Shown: positions 32,566 through 36,770 of the stretch, piece after piece
How positions within the stretch are numbered: position 1 is the first letter of the stretch
Layout: each line of letters starts with the position of its first letter
Source: Desulfurococcales archaeon
Lineage (GTDB): Archaea > Thermoproteota > Thermoprotei_A > Sulfolobales > Acidilobaceae
Direction: 5' to 3'
Length of the DNA stretch: 36,770 bases
Assembly (NCBI GenBank): GCA_015521095.1
Contig: WAOU01000035.1
Coordinates: 1 to 36,770, forward strand
The notes under the pieces: model-generated
What the model was told of the DNA's origin: nothing
Database searches by the model: none
The model's input: only the letters and a program-made list of their open reading frames with translations
Translations under genes and position numbers: made by a program

Positions 32566-32976
32566 TTATTGTAATCTTTTTAGATAGGATTCAATCCTCC
32601 TCTTAAGGGCTTCCTTACTCATGCTACCTATTATGACGTCCATTAGCTTACCGTTTATGAATACTGCGATGCTAGGTATTTTCTCGATATTGTATTTCTC
32701 TGGGATCGAGGGCGATCTATCTACGTCTACTCTGCCAAAGAATACTTCGGGGGTAGAGTATTCGAGCGCAATTGATCTAAAGGTTTCTAGGAAGCTTATA
32801 CAGGGCCCACACCAGTCTGCTGTGAAGAACAGGAAGCTCGCTTTCTTACCAAGTACTTCGTCGAGGTCGTGGCGTGTCACTTCGGGCACGGGATCTTTTG
32901 CAAGTCTCTCTATGTGTTCTCCTTTTTTCCTGAGTAGCTCTGCTAGCTTCTCAGCGGTTTCTTTAAGCTCATCCAT
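32566..32976 (-). CDS. Thioredoxin-like protein with WCGPC active site
   Basis: 136 residues. A charged N-terminal helix (1-35) precedes a thioredoxin fold with FFTADWCGPCISFLETF (Cys56 and Cys59), the FFGRVDVDRSPSIPEKYNIEKIPSIAVFI block (cis-Pro) and a C-terminal amphipathic helix. WCGPC is the classical thioredoxin motif. No signal peptide. Divergent from the Tes-like gene, with 116 bp between starts. A thioredoxin could serve as a reductant for the Fe-S enzymes here, but this is inference. The first 35 residues are longer than in classical thioredoxins. Confidence 0.9.
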   Translation of the reverse strand: MDELKETAEKLAELLRKKGEHIERLAKDPVPEVTRHDLDEVLGKKASFLFFTADWCGPCISFLETFRSIALEYSTPEVFFGRVDVDRSPSIPEKYNIEKIPSIAVFINGKLMDVIIGSMSKEALKRRIESYLKRLQ

Positions 32977-33050
32977 ATTTATTCACCATACTCAATTTAT
33001 CCATTCCGCCTTAAATATGATCTAAATACTATTCTTTATAACCAAGGGAT

Positions 33051-33062
33051 ACTATAATATGA
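33051..33062 (+). promoter_or_regulatory. TATA-box promoter of the Tes-like gene
   Basis: ACTATAATATGA lies about 36 bp upstream of the ATG at 33093. Transcription near 33083 would leave a short leader containing TGGTGAT as ribosome-binding site. The same spacer also has TTTATAACC farther upstream. Confidence 0.45.
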
Positions 33063-33092
33063 CAATAGAGCTGGCTACAGCTGGTGATAATT

Positions 33093-34877
33093 ATGTCGGT
33101 GAAGATACCAGCAATAAAGATCGCAGAAGAACACAAAGTACTGCCGCCTCCTAGCAAGATCATAAGAGAGAACGGAGACGTGTTCATCGAGATAGCTGGT
33201 AGGAGAATACCCGTAGGTGGACCTATACCTAAACTGAAGGAGGGAGAGAAGCATCTCCGTGTGGTATCAACGCTATGTCCATATTGTCAAAGACTACTTC
33301 CCGGCAGGATAGTCGAGCGGGACGGCAAGGTATACGTGAGGAGGATTTGTCCAGAGCACGGCGAAATAGAGGAGCTCTACTATGGAGACTCAAACATATA
33401 CCATAGAATGATGCTCTATGAGGAGACCGGAAAGGGAGTACCACAAGTCCACGCATACGTAGGCATAGGAGGCCCATGTCCATACTCGTGTGGACTCTGT
33501 GCAATGCACGAAAACCATACAGCACTAGCAAACCTTGTAGTAACAAATAGATGTGATCTATCATGTTTCTACTGTTTCTTCTACGCTGAGAAAGCAGGAT
33601 ACGTATACGAGCCCTCCATAGAGATGCTGAGGTTCCAGATACGACAGCTCAAGAAGCAGGGAGTCACCATGGCGATCCAGATAACAGGCGGAGAACCTAC
33701 AATGAGAGACGACCTAGTAGAAATAGTAAAAATGCTGAAAGAAGAAGGAGTAAGACATGTCCAGCTTAACACTAACGGCATAAAGTTCGCTAAGCTATTC
33801 TTCGAAGACGAGAATAAAGCGGTAGAATATGCAAAGAGCCTTAGACAAGCAGGAGTAAACACTGTCTATATGAGCTTCGACGGTGTAACCCCGAAGGCCA
33901 ACTGGAAGAACCATTGGGAGGCACCATTCACACTCGAGGTATTCAGAAGGGCAGGAATGACAAGCGTAGTCCTCGTCCCAACAGTGATCAAGGGCATGAA
34001 CACTCACGAGCTAGGAAAGATAATCGCGTTCGCAGCCAAACACATGGACGTCGTGAGATCGGTAAACTTCCAGCCGGTAAGCCTATCAGGACAGCTGAAG
34101 AAGCACGAAAGAGAGAAGATGAGAGTAACGATAGCAGACGCCATAAACATGATAGCCGAGCAAACAGACAACCAGATCTATCCAGAATCCTGGTATCCAA
34201 TACCTGTAGCGGCTAAATTCGCCAAATTCATTGAGGCATGGACAGGAATACCACAGTTCTGTATGTCGAACCACCCAATGTGCGGTGCAGGAACATACAT
34301 CTATGTAGAGAGAGCAGCTGATGGAACGCCGAAGAGATTCATACCGATTACCGACTTCTTCGATGTTAACGCGTTCGTAGAGTGGCTTGATGAAAAGAGG
34401 CTATACCTACTGGAAGGAAAGAGTAAGAAAATGCTAATAATGAAGGGAATAATAGACTTCAGGAAGTTCATCAAGAAGAAGAACCTTCCGAACGGCCTCA
34501 ACGTAGAGAAACTACTTGTAAACATCGTCCTTAAGAGGAACTATGACGTACTCGGAGAATTCCACTACAACCTAATGTTCCTAGGAATGATGCACTTCAT
34601 GGACCAGTACAATTACGACGTGACAAGGGTAAGGAGATGCAACATCCACTATCTGTCGCCAGACGGCAGGATAATCCCATTCTGTACATACAACGTGCTA
34701 AACGATGTGTACAGGGATCATGTACTATACCAGTACAAGACAGATATAGAAGCATACGAGAAAGAAGTAGGAGTAAACCTATTCGCTCCAGGCCAGAAAT
34801 ACAACAGGAGCAAATACTGGAAGATAATAAAGAACCATCCAATCTACAAGGAGGCCTACAAGGGAATACTCTGGTAA
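33093..34877 (+). CDS. tes: Tes-type radical SAM protein (archaeal tetraether lipid synthase family)
   Basis: 594 residues matching the MJ0619/Tes family, which couples two archaeol chains to the tetraether (GDGT) membrane lipid. The radical SAM site is NRCDLSCFYCF (Cys154, 158, 161, C-x3-C-x2-C), followed by ITGGEPTMRDDL. The family's extra Cys groups are present: STLCPYC and RICPEHG in the N-terminal zinc-like part, GPCPYSCGLCAMH, and C-terminal FCMSNHPMCGAG and PFCTYN, likely further Fe-S ligands. A GTG nine bases upstream is an alternative start; the ATG has TGGTGAT before it. Archaea may carry several paralogues, so the exact reaction is not certain. Confidence 0.85.
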   Translation: MSVKIPAIKIAEEHKVLPPPSKIIRENGDVFIEIAGRRIPVGGPIPKLKEGEKHLRVVSTLCPYCQRLLPGRIVERDGKVYVRRICPEHGEIEELYYGDSNIYHRMMLYEETGKGVPQVHAYVGIGGPCPYSCGLCAMHENHTALANLVVTNRCDLSCFYCFFYAEKAGYVYEPSIEMLRFQIRQLKKQGVTMAIQITGGEPTMRDDLVEIVKMLKEEGVRHVQLNTNGIKFAKLFFEDENKAVEYAKSLRQAGVNTVYMSFDGVTPKANWKNHWEAPFTLEVFRRAGMTSVVLVPTVIKGMNTHELGKIIAFAAKHMDVVRSVNFQPVSLSGQLKKHEREKMRVTIADAINMIAEQTDNQIYPESWYPIPVAAKFAKFIEAWTGIPQFCMSNHPMCGAGTYIYVERAADGTPKRFIPITDFFDVNAFVEWLDEKRLYLLEGKSKKMLIMKGIIDFRKFIKKKNLPNGLNVEKLLVNIVLKRNYDVLGEFHYNLMFLGMMHFMDQYNYDVTRVRRCNIHYLSPDGRIIPFCTYNVLNDVYRDHVLYQYKTDIEAYEKEVGVNLFAPGQKYNRSKYWKIIKNHPIYKEAYKGILW

Positions 34878-34889
34878 AATAATCCAAAG

Positions 34890-34895
34890 TTTTTA
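34890..34895 (+). terminator. T-run after the Tes-like gene
   Basis: A run of five T bases 13 bp after the stop, in a gap between convergent genes, is a plausible archaeal transcription end. Confidence 0.3.
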
Positions 34896-34957
34896 TCACA
34901 ACCAATCCATTATACAACACATACCCTTGTTCCCAGACCTAATCCTCAGATGTAATG

Positions 34958-35596
34958 TTATACGTATACAACTCGATACCTGAGGTTTACCCAGCCACCG
35001 CACAAGACATCATGCCCTATATATGCGAGATAAGCAGGGCATCCCAGGCCAGAACCCTCAAACACGCTAATACCGGCACCGAAGATCCTTGGAGCTATGG
35101 TTACGTGAACTTCGTCAACTAGTCTATGCTTGAGCAGAGCACAGTTCAATCCTCCTCCTCCCTCGACAAGAAGCCTCCTAATACCAAGAGCATAGAGCTT
35201 CTCTAAACCAGAGGCGAGATCAACTTTTCCAGAACCAGCCTGTACTATAAGTATTCCCTTAGACCTGTATCTAGATAATTCATCCTCTGAATGATCTATA
35301 GTAGTTAGCAGAATAGACTTCTCTGGGACGCTGAACACGTTCGAATCGGGATCTGTTCTCAAGCGAGAATCCACAACAATACGCATAGGGAATCTCCCCT
35401 TAGCTAGTCTCAGCGTCAGCCGCGGATTATCGGCAAGCACAGTATTTGATCCTACCATAACGGCGTCTGCCATAGCACGGTGTCTATGGAGAAGAGCGAA
35501 GTCTTCATCACAGCTAAGGCGGGAGTATCCGCTTGGATCAGCTATACGACCGTCAAGTGTAGCAGTCGAGAACACAACAACATAAGGTCTGAGCAA
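34958..35596 (-). CDS. RibD-C-type pyrimidine reductase (archaeal riboflavin / deazaflavin pathway)
   Basis: 212 residues matching the RibD C-terminal/ArfC reductase family. Archaeal members reduce 2,5-diamino-6-ribosylamino-4-pyrimidinone 5'-phosphate early in riboflavin and F420 synthesis. Motifs: VVFSTATLDGRIADPSGYSRLSC (Thr/Asp of the active site), ADAVMVGSNTVLADNPRLT (Asn-Pro-x-Leu-T), the IVVDSRLRT strand, and RRLLVEGGGGLNCALL with the GGG loop. There is no N-terminal deaminase domain, as expected in archaea. The gene stands alone, convergent with the Tes-like gene. Confidence 0.9.
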   Translation of the reverse strand: MLRPYVVVFSTATLDGRIADPSGYSRLSCDEDFALLHRHRAMADAVMVGSNTVLADNPRLTLRLAKGRFPMRIVVDSRLRTDPDSNVFSVPEKSILLTTIDHSEDELSRYRSKGILIVQAGSGKVDLASGLEKLYALGIRRLLVEGGGGLNCALLKHRLVDEVHVTIAPRIFGAGISVFEGSGLGCPAYLAYIGHDVLCGGWVNLRYRVVYV

Positions 35597-35704
35597 GCCC
35601 GTGCCCCTAGACCTTCTAGGGTTCTATCGAGGATCAAAATCATTTTCTAAAACTTCGATAAAATGTATCATGCTTTAACAATACAATGATACTTGGTGGT
35701 AAGG

Positions 35705-36124
35705 ATGCGTATAATTCGAGGAGTCCTCGAGGTCGCGACAAGCGATAGGTTCCAAGCCCTGAACGTCACAAGCATCATCGAATCATGGATTAAGAACCAG
35801 AAGCTTTCTAATGGCCTACTACTAGTATACGTACCTCATACAACAGCCGCTCTAATCGTGAACGAAGCCGAGAGAGGATTGATGAGCGATATCATAACGT
35901 TTCTAAGAGAATTAACTTATGAAGCGAAAAGTTGGCGCCATAATATTATCGATAACAACGCCCACGCCCACTTATCATCTATACTAACAGGGTATAGCGT
36001 GGTATTACCTGTAATAGATGGCAGGCTGGATCTTGGAACATGGCAACAAATAATACTAGTAGAAATGGATGGTCCGAGGCGTCGGAAAATAAAGCTCTTC
36101 TTTATGGGAGAGACTCAAGACTAA
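35705..36124 (+). CDS. UPF0047 (YjbQ-like) protein
   Basis: 139 residues of the UPF0047 family, trimeric beta proteins sometimes reported to have weak thiamine-phosphate synthase activity; physiological role unsettled. The hallmarks are LLLVYVPHTTAALIVNEAERGL (HTTA plus Asn-Glu), NAHAHLSSILTGYSVVLP (His pair) and GRLDLGTWQQIILVEMDGPRRRKI. I use the ATG at 35705 with GGTGGTAAGG just upstream; a TTG at 35693 would add four residues. The stop is followed by the 200-bp gap before xpd. Confidence 0.92.
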   Translation: MRIIRGVLEVATSDRFQALNVTSIIESWIKNQKLSNGLLLVYVPHTTAALIVNEAERGLMSDIITFLRELTYEAKSWRHNIIDNNAHAHLSSILTGYSVVLPVIDGRLDLGTWQQIILVEMDGPRRRKIKLFFMGETQD

Positions 36125-36198
36125 AACCCAGGAAAGCCAATAACAAGACTAGAACACCGAATAATTATATGGGCCAATGAAGAACACCTTGACCCCGG

Positions 36199-36216
36199 AG
36201 CCTCCATATGGAGGCT
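36199..36216. repeat. Perfect 18-bp palindrome in the xpd upstream region
   Basis: AGCCTCCATATGGAGGCT is identical to its reverse complement. It lies 110 bp upstream of the xpd ATG in an otherwise gene-free stretch (36125-36325). It is a plausible dimeric operator or the base of a hairpin in a long leader. Confidence 0.5.
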
Positions 36217-36325
36217 ATGATAATGTGGCGGCTGTCTGAGGCCACCCAACGAAACATAGGCATCCAAGCAGGAAGCATAGAGTTTCCATAGATGAAAGAT
36301 CATGTATGTGAGTGAAGGATGAGTC

Positions 36326-36770
36326 ATGACTATAAGATTCCCCTACCAAGAATTCAGAAAAGGACAGAAAGAAATAGCAGAGATAGTTGAAGAAACTGTG
36401 AGAAAGAAAGAGTTACTAGCATTAATGGCTCCAACAGGATATGGGAAGACTCCCGCGATTATCTACGGGTTATTGAAAAGCGGAGCAGAGAAAATCCTAT
36501 ACTTGGTCAGGACAATAAACGAGATAGATCCTGTGGCCCGTGAACTCTACAGGTTTGGGGCGGAGTTCACATTCGTATACTCCGCTAGAAGGATGTGTCC
36601 TCTTTTCGGAACTAGTAACAACGGAGAAACCAGCGTAGAGGATTTCTGGCAGGCGTGTAGAATTGCGAGACTCAAGGGAGCCTGTCCCTATTATAATGAG
36701 CTCCAGCGATATAATCCCAGCGATATCAAGCCTATAATAGTGTCCCTCAAGGATTCTCCTCCGCGTAGAA
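36326..36770 (+). CDS. xpd: XPD/Rad3-type DNA repair helicase (partial, N-terminal part)
   Basis: The frame starts at ATG 36326 (preceded by GAAGGATGA) and runs open to the window edge, 148 codons. It shows the XPD N-terminal pattern: FPYQEFRKGQKE, Walker A APTGYGKTP, and a Cys cluster with Cys91 (ARRMCPLF), Cys111 (FWQACRI) and Cys120 (GACPYY), consistent with the XPD 4Fe-4S domain; the fourth Cys is likely beyond the window. XPD is a 5'-3' superfamily 2 helicase in nucleotide-excision-type repair. The Fe-S cluster links it to the sufCBD genes in the same window. Confidence 0.9.
   Translation, partial: MTIRFPYQEFRKGQKEIAEIVEETVRKKELLALMAPTGYGKTPAIIYGLLKSGAEKILYLVRTINEIDPVARELYRFGAEFTFVYSARRMCPLFGTSNNGETSVEDFWQACRIARLKGACPYYNELQRYNPSDIKPIIVSLKDSPPRR

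Noticed and set aside
36216..36290. Possible second C/D RNA (ATGATAA and CTGA) upstream of xpd
   Set aside because: The C-like box deviates from consensus, the spacing to CTGA is too short for a full RNA, and no terminal stem is present.
1..36770. tRNA genes, CRISPR array, insertion sequence or integrated element
   Set aside because: Reading both strands I found no T-arm GGTTCRA-type core in a cloverleaf, no regularly spaced repeats, and no transposase or integrase motifs.

Overview
The window is chromosomal DNA from a hyperthermophilic archaeon of the Thermoproteota (Crenarchaeota), most likely in or near the Desulfurococcales. The evidence is archaeal/eukaryotic-type information proteins (uL2, eL39, eL31, eL20/LX, eS19, aIF6, PDCD5, prefoldin alpha, Nep1, Trm10, RNase P component 4, XPD), frequent TTG/GTG starts, codon use rich in ATA, CTA and AGA/AGG, TATA-box promoters with short leaders, and a tetraether-lipid synthase homologue. 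By eye the base composition is in the mid-40s percent G+C. The exact genus cannot be named from this sequence. I see no tRNA, rRNA, CRISPR array, insertion sequence or phage gene. This is a compact core-genome region.

Layout. At 1-802 the tail of an unrecognised gene overlaps the uL2 gene. At 810-4148 a minus-strand RNA-processing operon runs rnhB, trm10, UPF0282 and nep1. At 4231-7582 a plus-strand run holds an IF-2B-fold protein with altered active-site positions, phosphoglucosamine mutase (GlmM), a Trm112-type zinc protein and a coiled-coil hypothetical. At 7583-7799 a G+C-rich gap has a minus-strand TATA box and may encode a small RNA or a 24-residue peptide. At 7800-14426 a long plus-strand information block runs DNA ligase, RNase P component 4, a CRM RNA-binding protein, eS19, PDCD5, eL39 (51 aa), eL31, aIF6, eL20/LX, prefoldin alpha and FtsY. 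At 14423-17165 three consecutive minus-strand proteins are each built almost only of CBS domains, about twelve domains in total.

At 17229-22025 pterin-related genes (MptE, DUF447, a PTPS-like protein) lie near an HtpX protease operon, a likely box C/D guide RNA, a UPF0235 protein and glycine-cleavage T protein. At 22148-23175 are two unknown proteins. At 23336-26650 is sufCBD (Fe-S cluster assembly) without a cysteine desulfurase. At 26642-32548 are an HD hydrolase, citrate synthase, an archaeal RNA ligase, a CitG-family protein and an M28 peptidase. At 32566-36770 are thioredoxin, the Tes-type radical SAM protein, a RibD-type reductase, a UPF0047 protein and the start of XPD helicase.

Working together: translation, rRNA/tRNA modification and protein targeting dominate the first 14 kb. 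The second half combines Fe-S assembly with several likely Fe-S clients (Tes, XPD) and a scattered set of pterin and C1-carrier genes. The least explained elements are the triple CBS cassette with its 10-bp stem-loop, the two candidate small RNAs, and several enzyme-like proteins in which key residues are replaced (IF-2B-like, PTPS-like, SufB).
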